Positions 1-8,834 of a stretch of DNA of 64,000 bases are shown piece after piece. The notes beneath the pieces were generated by a model. The model was not told where the DNA came from and did not search any database. It saw only the letters and a list, made by a program, of their open reading frames with translations. Numbering within the stretch: position 1 is the first letter of the stretch; each line of letters starts with the position of its first letter. Source of the DNA: Streptomyces sp. HSG2 (lineage in GTDB: Bacteria > Actinomycetota > Actinomycetes > Streptomycetales > Streptomycetaceae); the NCBI RefSeq assembly GCF_016598575.1, contig NZ_CP066801.1, positions 3,720,001-3,784,000 on the forward strand, given 5' to 3'. The position numbers and the translations under genes are program-made.

Positions 1-1
1 C

Positions 2-436
2 CAGGCCAAGACCGACACCGAGGGCGGCGAGATCACCCCGGCCGACATCTGGAGCGCCTTCCAGGACGAGTACCTGCCCAACCCGGAGAACCCGTGGGGT
101 CGAATCCAGGTCAGGAACGGGCAGAGCACCACCGACCACGACGGGGTCGACACCCTGGCGGTGGAGGCCGAGGTGGACGGCGAGCCGGTCACCCTCACCG
201 GCGCGGGCAACGGCCCGATCTCGGCGTTCTTCGACGCGCTCCAGGGCATCGGCGTCGACGTGCGCCTGCTGGACTACCAGGAGCACACGATGAGCGAGGG
301 CGCCTCCGCCCAGGCCGCCTCGTACATCGAGTGCGCGATCGACGACAAGGTGCTCTGGGGGATCGGAATCGACGCGAACACCACCCGGGCCTCACTGAAG
401 GCGGTCGTCTCCGCCGTCAACCGGGCAACGCGCTGA
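2..436 (+). CDS. leuA: 2-isopropylmalate synthase, C-terminal part (partial at window edge)
   Basis: This is the 3' end of leuA, open from base 2 with no start in the window. The 144 visible residues are the regulatory domain that binds leucine in 2-isopropylmalate synthase, the first committed enzyme of leucine synthesis (acetyl-CoA plus 2-oxoisovalerate). The GAGNGPISAFFDAL motif near residue 69 and the C-terminal ASYIECAIDDKVLWGIGI segment are typical of the LeuA dimer regulatory fold. The catalytic barrel lies outside the window. A strong hairpin follows 20 bases after the stop. Identity is firm on motifs; substrate and feedback are family knowledge. Confidence 0.93.
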   Translation, partial: QAKTDTEGGEITPADIWSAFQDEYLPNPENPWGRIQVRNGQSTTDHDGVDTLAVEAEVDGEPVTLTGAGNGPISAFFDALQGIGVDVRLLDYQEHTMSEGASAQAASYIECAIDDKVLWGIGIDANTTRASLKAVVSAVNRATR

Positions 437-456
437 CCAGCCGAATCAGTGCTCTC

Positions 457-492
457 GGATCCCGCCCGCCGGACACGCCGGGGGCGGGATCC
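457..492 (+). terminator. Terminator of leuA
   Basis: Perfect 11-bp inverted repeat (arm GGATCCCGCCC) with a 14-base loop, starting 20 bases after the leuA stop. There is no T-run, as is usual for Streptomyces terminators. Confidence 0.65.
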
Positions 493-621
493 CGTCCGAT
501 ACCGGCCAAGGCGGCGTCAAGGGCCCTCCGTCGCCCCGGCCGCGGGGCTGACTCCGCCTCCCGGATGTGGCTAACATCACGCCAACGCGGCGACATCGCC
601 GCGTCGCTACGGAGGTGCGAC

Positions 622-1317
622 GTGCTGCCTGGACGGGGACGAGACGGTCGAGTCGCTCCGTCGTCGCGCCTCCTGGGTACCCGCACCTCCTGGACGCGCG
701 TGGGCGGCGGCGAGTTCTTCTGCCCGTCCTGCGGAGGCGACCGCGCCTACCGGCGCCTCACGGGCCGCCGCCGGCTCACCCTGTTGGGGCTGCCGCTGCT
801 GTCGCGCGGCGCGTGCGGTCCGGCGGTCGAGTGCGCCGTGTGCCGCCGACGTTTCGGCACCGAGGTCCTGGACCATCCGACCACGGCCCGCTTCGCCGCG
901 ATGCTCCGCGACGCGGTGCACACCGTCGCCCTCGCCGTGCTCGCCGCCGGCGGCACCCGTTCGCGCACCGCCCTGCGGGCCGCGGCCGAGACGGTGCGCG
1001 CGGCGGGTTTCGACGACTGCACGGGAGAGCGGCTGGCCGCCCTGGTGACGGCGCTCGCCGCCGACACCGGCCGCTTCCAGGGGGAGCCGTGCGCACCGGG
1101 TCTGGCCATAGAACTGCACGAGGCGCTCGACCCCCTCGCCCCGTACCTCGCCACCCCCGGCCGTGAGGCCGTGCTGCTCCGCGGTGCCCGCATCGCCCTG
1201 GCCGACGGCCCCTACACCCCCGCGGAGCGCGAGACCCTGGTCACCGTCGGCGCGGCGCTCACCATCCCCTCCGGCGACGTCGCCCGCCTTCTCGCGGCCG
1301 CCCGTACGCCTTCCTGA
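622..1317 (+). CDS. TerB-like protein with N-terminal zinc ribbon
   Basis: Predicted 231-aa cytoplasmic protein of the tellurite-resistance TerB family, function unknown. The GTG at 622 was chosen because GGAGG sits six bases upstream; the longer open frame upstream is leuA-antisense noise. Near the N terminus CPSCGGDRAYRR and, about 35 residues later, CAVCRRRFGTE form a four-cysteine zinc ribbon. The rest is helical, with the DGPYTPAERE segment close to the C terminus that recalls the acidic metal-binding turn of TerB domains. It stands alone between leuA and recO. The family link is by motif only; any role in tellurite or stress response is inference. Confidence 0.78.
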   Translation: MLPGRGRDGRVAPSSRLLGTRTSWTRVGGGEFFCPSCGGDRAYRRLTGRRRLTLLGLPLLSRGACGPAVECAVCRRRFGTEVLDHPTTARFAAMLRDAVHTVALAVLAAGGTRSRTALRAAAETVRAAGFDDCTGERLAALVTALAADTGRFQGEPCAPGLAIELHEALDPLAPYLATPGREAVLLRGARIALADGPYTPAERETLVTVGAALTIPSGDVARLLAAARTPS

Positions 1318-1461
1318 CCACCCGCCGCTTCCGGGCGCCACCGATCGGCCGGGCGGCGTCCCGATGCCGTCCCACCGGGGCTGCCGCGTGGCGATCGTTC
1401 GCCGGGCCACGCTCCGTCGCGCCCGAGGAGCGGTCCTCGGGAGTGGGGGAGAATGGGGGTC

Positions 1462-2211
1462 ATGACACTCTTCCGCGACGACGGCGTCGTGCTGCGCACC
1501 CAGAAGCTGGGAGAGGCGGACCGGATCATCACGATTCTGACCCGGGGGCACGGTCGGGTCCGGGCAGTGGCACGGGGCGTGCGGAGGACGAAGTCGAGAT
1601 TCGGGGCTCGGCTGGAGCCGTTCTCCCACGTCGACGTGCAGTTCTTCGCCAAGGGCGGTGAGCTGGTCGGGCGCGGCCTGCCGTTGTGCACGCAGAGCGA
1701 GACGATCGCGCCCTACGGAGCCGCGATCGTCGCCGACTACCCCGGCTACACCGCGGGTACCGCCATGTTGGAGACCGCCGAGCGCTTCACCGACCACGAG
1801 GGGGAGCCCGCCGTGCAGCAGTACCTGCTGCTGGTCGGTGGACTGCGAACGCTGGCCCGGCGGGAGCACGCCCCGGGCCTGGTGCTGGACGCCTTCCTGT
1901 TGCGTTCCCTCGCGGTCAACGGCTACGCGCCGACCTTCGGCCCCTGCGCGAAGTGCGGGATGCCGGGGCCGAACCGCTTCTTCTCCGTCGCCTCCGGCGG
2001 CTCCGTCTGCGGCGACTGCCGGGTGCCCGGGAGCGTCGTGCCCTCGCCCCGGACCCTGCAACTCCTCGGGGCACTCCTTGCGGGAGACTGGGAGACGGCG
2101 GACCGTTGCGAGCCGCGATACGTCCGCGAGGGCAGCGGACTGGTATCCGCCTACCTGCACTGGCACTTGGAGCGAGGTCTGCGCTCCCTGCGCCATGTGG
2201 AGAAGACCTGA
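1462..2211 (+). CDS. recO: DNA repair protein RecO
   Basis: RecO loads RecA onto SSB-coated single-stranded DNA in the RecFOR pathway. The 249-aa product has the N-terminal OB fold (residues 1-80, FRDDGVVLRTQKLGEADRI) and a C-terminal helical part with a four-cysteine zinc site: CAKCGMPG and, 19 residues on, CGDC. Two in-frame ATGs exist, at 1453 and 1462; I chose 1462 because RecO usually begins M-(T/S)-LFRDDG. The GGGGGA ribosome site at 1445 is better spaced for 1462. It lies 43 bases before uppS on the same strand, so the two are probably cotranscribed. Confidence 0.94.
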   Translation: MTLFRDDGVVLRTQKLGEADRIITILTRGHGRVRAVARGVRRTKSRFGARLEPFSHVDVQFFAKGGELVGRGLPLCTQSETIAPYGAAIVADYPGYTAGTAMLETAERFTDHEGEPAVQQYLLLVGGLRTLARREHAPGLVLDAFLLRSLAVNGYAPTFGPCAKCGMPGPNRFFSVASGGSVCGDCRVPGSVVPSPRTLQLLGALLAGDWETADRCEPRYVREGSGLVSAYLHWHLERGLRSLRHVEKT

Positions 2212-2254
2212 CCCGACCCCTGGCGCGGGCGAGACCGAGGAGACGAGAGACGAG

Positions 2255-3088
2255 ATGGCCGGACACGGGATCCTGGGGCGGCGACGTCGGAGCTACGGGA
2301 CACCGGAGCCGCACCCTTCCGGCGCGCGCCCCCCCAGGCTTCCCCGGGAGCTGGTGCCGGGCCACGTGGCGATCGTCATGGACGGCAACGGCCGTTGGGC
2401 CAAGGACCGGGGGCTGCCGCGCACCGAGGGGCACAAGGTCGGTGCCGAGCGGGTGATGGACGTCCTCCAGGGCGCCATAGAGCTGGGCGTGTCCGACATC
2501 TCCCTCTACGCCTTCTCCACGGAGAACTGGAAGCGGTCTCCCGAGGAGGTGCGCTTCCTCATGAACTTCAACCGGGACTTCATCCGCAAGTCACGCGACC
2601 GCCTCGACGAACTCGGTGTCCGGGTGCGCTGGGTCGGAAGGATGCCCAAGCTCTGGAAGTCGGTGGCCAGGGAACTCCAGGTCGCCCAGGAGCAGACGGC
2701 GGGCAACGACCGGCTCACGCTGTACTTCTGCATGAACTACGGCGGAAGAGCGGAGATCGCCGACGCGGCGCGGGCGCTCGCCGAGGACGTCCGCTCCGGA
2801 AGGCTGGACCCGGCCAAGGTGACCGAGAAGTCCTTCGCGAAGTACCTCTACTACGCGGACATGCCCGAGGTCGACCTCTTCCTGCGGCCCAGCGGCGAAC
2901 AGCGCACCTCCAACTTCCTGCTCTGGCAGAGTGCCTACGCGGAACTGGTGTTCCAGGACGTCCTTTGGCCGGACTTCGATCGCCGGGATCTGTGGCGCGC
3001 CTGCCTGGAGTTCGCCTCCCGCGACCGACGCTTCGGTGGGGCCGTGCCGAACGAGGAACTGCTCGCGGGGGAGAACCCTCCGCGGTAG
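2255..3088 (+). CDS. uppS: Isoprenyl (undecaprenyl-type) diphosphate synthase
   Basis: cis-Prenyltransferase that adds isopentenyl diphosphate units to make the long-chain prenyl diphosphate carrier for cell-wall synthesis. The 277-aa sequence carries the catalytic HVAIVMDGNGRWAK block (Asp43), the YAFSTENWKRS loop and the C-terminal DLFLRPSGEQRTSNFLLWQ diphosphate-binding motif. Length fits the family, with a basic 30-residue N-terminal extension common in actinomycetes. The ATG at 2255 follows a purine-rich AGGAGA stretch. It sits directly after recO, a conserved actinobacterial arrangement. Exact chain length of the product cannot be read from the sequence. Confidence 0.94.
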   Translation: MAGHGILGRRRRSYGTPEPHPSGARPPRLPRELVPGHVAIVMDGNGRWAKDRGLPRTEGHKVGAERVMDVLQGAIELGVSDISLYAFSTENWKRSPEEVRFLMNFNRDFIRKSRDRLDELGVRVRWVGRMPKLWKSVARELQVAQEQTAGNDRLTLYFCMNYGGRAEIADAARALAEDVRSGRLDPAKVTEKSFAKYLYYADMPEVDLFLRPSGEQRTSNFLLWQSAYAELVFQDVLWPDFDRRDLWRACLEFASRDRRFGGAVPNEELLAGENPPR

Positions 3089-3240
3089 GGGTGGCGATCG
3101 TCGCCGGGCCCGTCCGGACCTCCGCTCCGGCGACTCGGACGAGGCGGGCCCGAGGCCGCACGGCTGCGAAACGGGTGCTCGGCCGCGTGTCCCCCGTGCC
3201 CTTCCCCCGTCCGCGGGGAGGGGCCGCGCACACTGGCCAG

Positions 3241-3954
3241 ATGTCCGAGATCTCCCCGCGGGACGTCCGGCAGACGGCGGTGATGGGCCTGCTCACCGTG
3301 GTCGCCGGAGCCGTCGACGCGATCAGTTTCCTGACCATGGGAAAGGTCTTCTGCACGCTGGCCACCGGGAACGTGCTCTTCCTGTCGTTCGCGCTCGCCG
3401 GGGCGGGCGACGTCCCGGTGGTCCGTCCGGCCGTCGCCATCGCCGGATTCCTGCTCGGCATCGTGCTGGGCGCGTATGCCGCCCGTCGCCTCCGCTCCGC
3501 GCGGCGGCCGTGGTTCGTGCTGGTCCTGGCCGGCGAGGGGGCGTTGTTGGCCGCGGCGGGGGTGGTGGCCCTCGCCCGCTACGGTCTGGAGTCGCCCGGC
3601 GACCGGCCGGACGGCGACCTCGTCGGGATGGTCGCGTTCGCGATGGGGGTGCGGGCGGCCAACGCCCTCGCGGCGGGCGTGCCGGGTATGCCGACGTTGC
3701 TCAGCCAACCCGCCCTGGCGTCCCTGGTGGGAGACCTGGTGACCCGGACGGGCCGCGACGGGCGGACATCGCGCCGGCGGCTGGCCCGCGGTCGGTGGGG
3801 CGCCACGGTGGGCGGGATCTTCCTGGGCGGTGTCCTCGGCGCCCTGTTGCTGGTGCCCCTGGGGACGGGGAGGGCGCTGCTGGTGGTGGCCGGGGCGGTG
3901 CTGCTGCTGGCGGCGCTGGCCGAGGTGTTCCGACGGGCGGAGAGCCCCTCCTGA
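3241..3954 (+). CDS. DUF1275 (YoaK-family) membrane protein
   Basis: Predicted 237-aa inner-membrane protein with about six hydrophobic segments. It starts at the ATG at 3241. The segment LLTVVAGAVDAISFLTMGKVFCTLATGNVLFLSFALAG is diagnostic of the DUF1275/YoaK family (family knowledge; transport function suspected but not shown), as is the later GMPTLLSQPALASLVGDLV. It is 152 bases after uppS and convergent with zur. No substrate can be inferred from neighbours, although the zinc operon lies opposite. Confidence 0.88.
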   Translation: MSEISPRDVRQTAVMGLLTVVAGAVDAISFLTMGKVFCTLATGNVLFLSFALAGAGDVPVVRPAVAIAGFLLGIVLGAYAARRLRSARRPWFVLVLAGEGALLAAAGVVALARYGLESPGDRPDGDLVGMVAFAMGVRAANALAAGVPGMPTLLSQPALASLVGDLVTRTGRDGRTSRRRLARGRWGATVGGIFLGGVLGALLLVPLGTGRALLVVAGAVLLLAALAEVFRRAESPS

Positions 3955-4002
3955 ACCTCGCCCGTGTCGGGGCGGGCCCGTCGGTGGCGGTCGGCGCGCC
4001 GG

Positions 4003-4425
4003 TCAGCCTCGTCTCTCGGCCGCCGCGCACTCCGCGCAGGTGCCGAAGATCTCCACGGTGTGCTGCACGTTGACGTAGCCGTGCTCGGCGGCGACCGCCT
4101 CCGCCCAGCGCTCCACGGCGGGCCCCTCCACCTCGGCGGCCTTCCCGCACGAGCGGCACACCAGATGGTGGTGGTGGTCCCCGCTGGAGCAGCGGCGGTA
4201 GACGGCCTCGCCCTCGGCGGTGCGCAGGACGTCGACCTCGCCGGCGTCGGCCAGGGACTGCAAGGTGCGGTAGACGGTGGTCAGACCGACGGAGTCCCCC
4301 TTGTGCTTGAGCATGTCGTGCAGCTCCTGGGCGCTGCGGAACTCCTCGACCTCTTCCAGGGCCGCCGCCACGGCGGCGCGCTGCCGGGTGGCCCGGCCCT
4401 TCACGGGCGGTCCAGCGGTGGTCAC
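4003..4425 (-). CDS. zur: Zinc uptake regulator Zur (Fur family)
   Basis: Zinc-responsive Fur-family repressor of 140 aa. The winged helix spans residues 1-80 (TTVYRTLQSLADAGEVDV recognition region). The HHHH run, CRSCGK and the C-terminal CAECA provide metal ligands, including the structural Cys4 zinc site. The GTG at 4425 is supported by GAGGAGG at 4432-4438; upstream codons in the frame are not conserved-looking. It is the last gene of znuA-znuC-znuB-zur, 59 bases after znuB, so Zur probably represses its own operon through the box in front of znuA. Confidence 0.95.
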   Translation of the reverse strand: MTTAGPPVKGRATRQRAAVAAALEEVEEFRSAQELHDMLKHKGDSVGLTTVYRTLQSLADAGEVDVLRTAEGEAVYRRCSSGDHHHHLVCRSCGKAAEVEGPAVERWAEAVAAEHGYVNVQHTVEIFGTCAECAAAERRG

Positions 4426-4484
4426 CGGTTGCCTCCTCACGTCTGCTCCTGCCGGATCATTGTGCCGGCCCGCCGACTTCGCGG

Positions 4485-5387
4485 TCAGGCGCCGGCTTCG
4501 CCCCCCGGCCCCCGAACGGCCGGCACCAGGCACTCGGCCGGGTCCGGCGGCGGTTCCTGCGCGGCGGCGGTCCGCGCGCGTCGCCTGGCCAAGGGTGCGG
4601 CGAGCGCGCTCAGTGCCAGGAACGCGGCGATGGTGAGCAGCACGATGGTCGCACCGGGCGGTACGTCCTGGTAGTAGGACGTCACCGTGCCGCCAAGGGC
4701 CACGCTCACGCCGATGGCGACGGAGATCGCGAAGGTGGCGGCGAAGCTGCGGCCGAGCTGCTGAGCGGCGGCGACCGGCACCACCATGAGGGCGCTCACC
4801 AGCAACAGGCCGACCACGCGCATGGCGACGGTCACGGTGACCGCCGCGGTGATCGCCGTCAGCAGGTTGAGGGCCCGCACCGGAAGCCCGGTGACCCGGG
4901 CGAACTCCTCGTCCTGGCTGACCGCGAAGAGCTGGCGGCGCAGTCCGAGGGTGACCAGCATCACGAACGCGGCCAGGACGCAGATCGCGGTCACGTCGGA
5001 GGAGGAGACCGTCGACAGCGAACCGAAGAGGTACGAGGTGAGGTTGGCGTTGGAGCCGCCCGGAGCGAGGTTGATGAACATCACGCCGCCCGCCATGCCG
5101 CCGTAGAAGAGCATGGCGAGGGCGATGTCCCCGCGGGTGCGCCCGAACCAGCGGATCAGCTCCATCAGGACGGCGCCGACGACGGAGACCAGTGTGGCCA
5201 TCCAGACCGGCGACCAGGAAAGCAGGAAGCCGAGGCCGACCCCGGTCATGGCGACGTGGCCGATGCCGTCGCCCATCAGTGTCTGGCGGCGCTGGACCAG
5301 GTAGACGCCGACCGCGGGCGCGGTGACGCCGACCAGGACGGCGGCGAGGAGGGCCCGCTGCATGAAGGCGTAGTTCAACATTTCCAT
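4485..5387 (-). CDS. znuB: Zinc ABC transporter permease ZnuB
   Basis: Membrane subunit of a high-affinity zinc importer (ABC-3 family), 300 aa with about eight to nine transmembrane helices. The N-terminal ALLAAVLVGVTAPAVGVYLV helix and the RRQTLMGDGIGHVAMTGVGL motif are characteristic of the family. It starts at ATG 5387, two bases after the znuC stop, so translation is coupled. It works with ZnuC (ATPase) and ZnuA (binding lipoprotein). Zinc rather than manganese is inferred from the linked zur and the His-rich loop of ZnuA. Confidence 0.94.
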   Translation of the reverse strand: MEMLNYAFMQRALLAAVLVGVTAPAVGVYLVQRRQTLMGDGIGHVAMTGVGLGFLLSWSPVWMATLVSVVGAVLMELIRWFGRTRGDIALAMLFYGGMAGGVMFINLAPGGSNANLTSYLFGSLSTVSSSDVTAICVLAAFVMLVTLGLRRQLFAVSQDEEFARVTGLPVRALNLLTAITAAVTVTVAMRVVGLLLVSALMVVPVAAAQQLGRSFAATFAISVAIGVSVALGGTVTSYYQDVPPGATIVLLTIAAFLALSALAAPLARRRARTAAAQEPPPDPAECLVPAVRGPGGEAGA

Positions 5388-5389
5388 GG

Positions 5390-6169
5390 TCAGCTCAGCA
5401 GTCCGGTGCGGATCGGCCCGACGTCCGCCGGGGCGTGGGGGTGCACGTGGTCGTGGCCTGGCAGGGCGTGCTGGCCGACCGCCTCGGGGGGCGGGCCGTC
5501 GTGCAGGACGCAGCCGTCCCGCAGGACGACGGCACGGTCGATCAGCGGCTCCAGCGGGCCCAGTTCGTGCAGCACGAGCAGGACGGTGGCGCCGGCCGCC
5601 ACCTGGCGGCGCAGGGTTCGAGCGAGCACCTTCTGGCTGGCCAGGTCGACGCCGGCCATAGGTTCGTCCATGATCAGGAGTTCCGGCTCGCCGGCGAGGG
5701 CGCGGGCGATCAACACGCGTTGGTGCTGGCCGCCGGAGAGGGCGTCGACGAGGTCTCCGGCGCGGTCCGCCATGTCGACCAGGTCCAGTGCCCGTCGGAC
5801 CGCGTCGCGATCGGCGGCGCGCAGTGGTCCGAAGCGGGTCCGGGAGAGTCGGCCGGAGGAGACGACCTCGGTGACGGTCGCGGGGACACCGGAGGCGGCC
5901 GTGGTGCGCTGTGGGACGTAGCCGACGCGTTCCCACCGGCGGAAGCGTCGCCGGTCGGTGCCGAACAACTCGACCTGCCCCGCGGACAGCGGGACCTGGC
6001 CGATGAGCCCCCGCACGGCCGTGGACTTGCCGGAGCCGTTGGCGCCGAGCAGCGCGACGACCTCACCGCGTCGCACGGTGAGGTCGATGCCTCGCAGGAC
6101 GGTGCGGGAGCCCAGTTCCGCGCGGACCCCGCGCATGGCTATGACGGGTTCCCCGTCCGATCCGCCCAT
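5390..6169 (-). CDS. znuC: Zinc ABC transporter ATP-binding protein ZnuC
   Basis: ATPase subunit of the zinc importer, 259 aa. Walker A is GANGSGKST, the signature LSGGQHQR and Walker B LLIMDEP; the switch region is LVLHELG. Near the C terminus the HDHVHPHAPA stretch is His-rich, as often in zinc transport ATPases. Start: ATG 6169 has a GGAGG five bases upstream and matches the usual beginning. A GTG at 6193 overlapping the znuA stop (GTGA) is in frame and would add eight residues. I prefer the ATG, but either is possible. Confidence 0.94.
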   Translation of the reverse strand: MGGSDGEPVIAMRGVRAELGSRTVLRGIDLTVRRGEVVALLGANGSGKSTAVRGLIGQVPLSAGQVELFGTDRRRFRRWERVGYVPQRTTAASGVPATVTEVVSSGRLSRTRFGPLRAADRDAVRRALDLVDMADRAGDLVDALSGGQHQRVLIARALAGEPELLIMDEPMAGVDLASQKVLARTLRRQVAAGATVLLVLHELGPLEPLIDRAVVLRDGCVLHDGPPPEAVGQHALPGHDHVHPHAPADVGPIRTGLLS

Positions 6170-6189
6170 GGATTCCTCCGGTCTGTCGT

Positions 6190-7176
6190 TCACGTGGCGC
6201 CCAGGGCCTTCCGCAGGGCCGTGAGGTTGGATTCCATCACCGCGAAGTAGTCGTCGCCCCGGGAGGCGTCGGTGATGCCCTCCAGGGGGTCGAGGACGTC
6301 GGTGCGCAGGCCGGTGTCCTCGGCGAGGGTCTTGGCCGTGCTGTCGCTGACCAGCGTCTCGTAGAAGACGGTGGTGGCCCCGGCGTCCTGGGCGGTCCGC
6401 TGCAGTTCCTTGATCCGGGCGGCGCTCGGCTCCGACTCGGGGCTCAGCCCGCTGATCGCCTCCTGGGTGAGACCGTAGCGCTCGGCCAGGTAGCCGAAGG
6501 CGGCGTGGGAGGTGATGAACACGTCCGAGGCGCGGTCCTCCAGCCCCTCGGCGAAGCTCGTGTCGAGGGCGTTCAGCTCCTCGACCAGCGCGGCGGTGTT
6601 GCTCTCGTAGTCGGCCGCGTTGTCCGGGTCGGCCTTCTCCAGCGCCTCGCCCACGCCCGTGGCCACCTCGGCGTACCGGACAGGGTCGAGCCAGATGTGC
6701 GGGTCCTCGCCGTCGAGTGCGGAATCGTGGTCGTGACCGTCCTCGTCGGCGTGCTCGTGCTCGTCCGCCTCCTCGTGGTCGTGGTCTTCCGTGGTGCCGT
6801 GGACCTCCAGGGAGGTCAGCGTGGTGGCGTCGATCTTGGTCTCGATCCCGGACTGGGCGATGGCCTCGTCGACCGAGGGCTGCAGCCCCTTGAGGTAGAC
6901 GGCCACGTCGGCGTCCTGGAGCTGCGCGGTCTGCTTCGCGCTGATCACCAGGTCGTGCGGCTCCTGGCCCGGCTCGACCAGGTCGGTGACCGACACGTGG
7001 TCGCCCCCGATCCGCTCGGCCAGGAAGGCCATGGGGTAGAAGGAGGCGACGACGTCGAGTCGGCCCTCGGTGTCCGCGCTCGCGTCCGCCGAGTCGCTCC
7101 CGCATGCGGAGAGGAGGGAGAGGGCGGTGGCAGCGGCCACCGCTATGCCGGATATCCGTCGTCGTCGCGCGTTCAT
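6190..7176 (-). CDS. znuA: Zinc-binding lipoprotein ZnuA
   Basis: Extracytoplasmic solute-binding protein of the zinc ABC importer. The N terminus is a lipoprotein signal: a run of arginines, a hydrophobic stretch, then LLSACG with the lipidated Cys. A His/Asp/Glu-rich loop around residue 130 (DHDHEEADEHEHADEDGHDHD-like) is typical of ZnuA and buffers zinc. DPHIWLDP and the C-terminal TVFYETLVSDSTAKTLAEDTG motif complete the cluster A-I fold. The start is ATG 7176; a TTG at 7191 is in frame but would put the candidate Zur box inside the coding region. First gene of the znu-zur operon, divergent from glyS. Confidence 0.94.
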   Translation of the reverse strand: MNARRRRISGIAVAAATALSLLSACGSDSADASADTEGRLDVVASFYPMAFLAERIGGDHVSVTDLVEPGQEPHDLVISAKQTAQLQDADVAVYLKGLQPSVDEAIAQSGIETKIDATTLTSLEVHGTTEDHDHEEADEHEHADEDGHDHDSALDGEDPHIWLDPVRYAEVATGVGEALEKADPDNAADYESNTAALVEELNALDTSFAEGLEDRASDVFITSHAAFGYLAERYGLTQEAISGLSPESEPSAARIKELQRTAQDAGATTVFYETLVSDSTAKTLAEDTGLRTDVLDPLEGITDASRGDDYFAVMESNLTALRKALGAT

Positions 7177-7190
7177 GAGTGTCATTTTCA
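7176..7190. promoter_or_regulatory. Candidate Zur box at znuA
   Basis: TGAGTGTCATTTTCA abuts the znuA start. One half (ATTTTCA) is the canonical Zur half-site of the TGAAAAT-type 7-1-7 operator; the other half matches at about four of seven positions. Location in front of znuA in an operon that contains zur makes Zur binding likely. Seen: the imperfect dyad. Known: Streptomyces Zur represses znu. Inferred: this is the site. Confidence 0.55.
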
Positions 7191-7381
7191 ACGAATCTGG
7201 AAACGGTTGTCAACAAGCGTCCGGGGACCTTTCCGGCGATGCCGGACGACGCGGGAAAAACGCCGTCGGGCGGCGGTCCGTACGGCCTCGATTTGGTCGC
7301 GGGGGAGACCTCGCCGGTACCCTGAGGCCTTCGCTGGAAGCATCTCGCTCCGTCGCCCGTCGTCGTAATGAAGAGAGCACC

Positions 7382-8764
7382 GTGGCCGCCGACAAGATCG
7401 ACACCATCGTCAGCCTGAGCAAGCGCCGTGGCTTCGTATTCCCGTGCAGTGAGATCTACGGCGGCCAGCGGGCCGCCTGGGACTACGGCCCGCTGGGTGT
7501 CGAGCTCAAGGAGAACCTCAAGCGCCAGTGGTGGCGCTCCATGGTGACCTCCCGCGAGGACGTCGTCGGCATCGACTCGTCCGTGATCCTGGCCTCCGAG
7601 GTCTGGTCGGCCTCCGGCCACATCGACACCTTCACGGACCCGCTCACCGAGTGCACCTCCTGTCACAAGCGTTTCCGCGCGGACCACTTGGAGGAGGCGT
7701 ACGAGGAGAAGAAGGGGCGCGCCCCGGAGAACGGCCTGGCCGACATCAATTGCCCCAACTGCGGCAACAAGGGGCAGTTCACGGAGCCCAAGCAGTTCTC
7801 CGGCCTGCTCGCCACCCACCTCGGCCCCACTCAGGACAGCGGCTCCGTCGCCTACCTCCGGCCCGAGACCGCCCAGGGCATCTTCACCAACTTCGCCCAG
7901 GTGCAGACCACCTCCCGACGGAAGCCGCCGTTCGGCATCGCCCAGACGGGCAAGTCGTTCCGAAACGAGATCACGCCGGGCAACTTCATCTTCCGCACCC
8001 GGGAGTTCGAGCAGATGGAGATGGAGTTCTTCGTCAAGCCGGGCGAGGACGAGCAGTGGCACGAGTACTGGATGGAGCAGCGCTGGAACTGGTACACGGG
8101 CCTGGGGCTCCGTGAGGAGAACATGCGCTGGTACGAGCACCCCAAGGAGAAGCTCTCCCACTACTCCAAGCGCACCGCCGACATCGAATACCGCTTCCGC
8201 TTCGGCGGCAGCGAGTGGGGCGAGCTGGAGGGCGTGGCCAACCGAACCGACTACGACCTGGGCGCCCACTCCAAGGCGTCCGGCCAGGACCTCTCCTACT
8301 TCGACCAGGAGGCGGGCGAGCGCTGGACCCCGTACGTGATCGAGCCCGCGGCCGGCGTCGGTCGGGCGATGCTCGCCTTCCTCCTCGACGCCTACGTCGA
8401 GGACGAGGCGCCCAACGCCAAGGGCAAGATGGAGAAGCGCGTCGTCCTGCGCCTGGACCCGCGCCTGGCGCCGGTGAAGGCCGCGGTGCTGCCGCTCTCC
8501 CGCAACCCCGAGCTGTCGCCGAAGGCGAAGGGCCTCGCGCAGACGCTCCGCGGCCACTGGAACATCGAGTTCGACGACGCCGGCGCCATCGGCCGCCGCT
8601 ACCGGCGACAGGACGAGATCGGCACCCCCTTCTGTGTGACGGTGGACTTCGACACGCTGGAGGACGACGCGGTCACCGTGCGGGAGCGCGACACGATGAA
8701 GCAGGAGCGCGTCTCGCTGGACCGGATCGAGGGCTACCTGGCCGCGCGCCTGATCGGCGCCTGA
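7382..8764 (+). CDS. glyS: Glycyl-tRNA synthetase (single-chain, dimeric type)
   Basis: Class II aminoacyl-tRNA synthetase that charges tRNA-Gly. The 460-aa protein is the eukaryote/archaea-like homodimeric form used by actinomycetes. Motif 2 reads FRNEITPGNFIFRTREFEQM; the N-terminal RGFVFPCSEIYGGQRAAWDYG segment and the motif 3 region near residue 320 (AAGVGRAMLAFLLDAY) are intact. The CTSC and CPNCGNKG pairs near residues 97-125 form a zinc site. Start GTG 7382 follows GAAGAGAG. It is divergent from znuA, with about 200 bases of shared upstream DNA, and ends in a large hairpin. Confidence 0.96.
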   Translation: MAADKIDTIVSLSKRRGFVFPCSEIYGGQRAAWDYGPLGVELKENLKRQWWRSMVTSREDVVGIDSSVILASEVWSASGHIDTFTDPLTECTSCHKRFRADHLEEAYEEKKGRAPENGLADINCPNCGNKGQFTEPKQFSGLLATHLGPTQDSGSVAYLRPETAQGIFTNFAQVQTTSRRKPPFGIAQTGKSFRNEITPGNFIFRTREFEQMEMEFFVKPGEDEQWHEYWMEQRWNWYTGLGLREENMRWYEHPKEKLSHYSKRTADIEYRFRFGGSEWGELEGVANRTDYDLGAHSKASGQDLSYFDQEAGERWTPYVIEPAAGVGRAMLAFLLDAYVEDEAPNAKGKMEKRVVLRLDPRLAPVKAAVLPLSRNPELSPKAKGLAQTLRGHWNIEFDDAGAIGRRYRRQDEIGTPFCVTVDFDTLEDDAVTVRERDTMKQERVSLDRIEGYLAARLIGA

Positions 8765-8787
8765 CGGAGCCCCGCACCAGGCGGGCC

Positions 8788-8834
8788 GACGGCCCCCGAC
8801 GACGGACCGCCTCGGTCCGCCGGCGGGGGCCGTC
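8788..8834 (+). terminator. Terminator of glyS
   Basis: Nested hairpin 24 bases after the glyS stop: outer arms GACGGCCCCCG/CGGGGGCCGTC (11 bp) and inner arms GGACCG/CGGTCC. Confidence 0.65.

Noticed and set aside
94..621. Upstream extension of the TerB-like frame
   Set aside because: Overlaps leuA in another frame and reads as Arg/Gly/Pro noise; a ribosome site supports GTG 622.
607..2196. Long minus-strand open frame of 529 codons
   Set aside because: Antisense shadow of the TerB-like gene and recO, typical of high-GC DNA; no motif.
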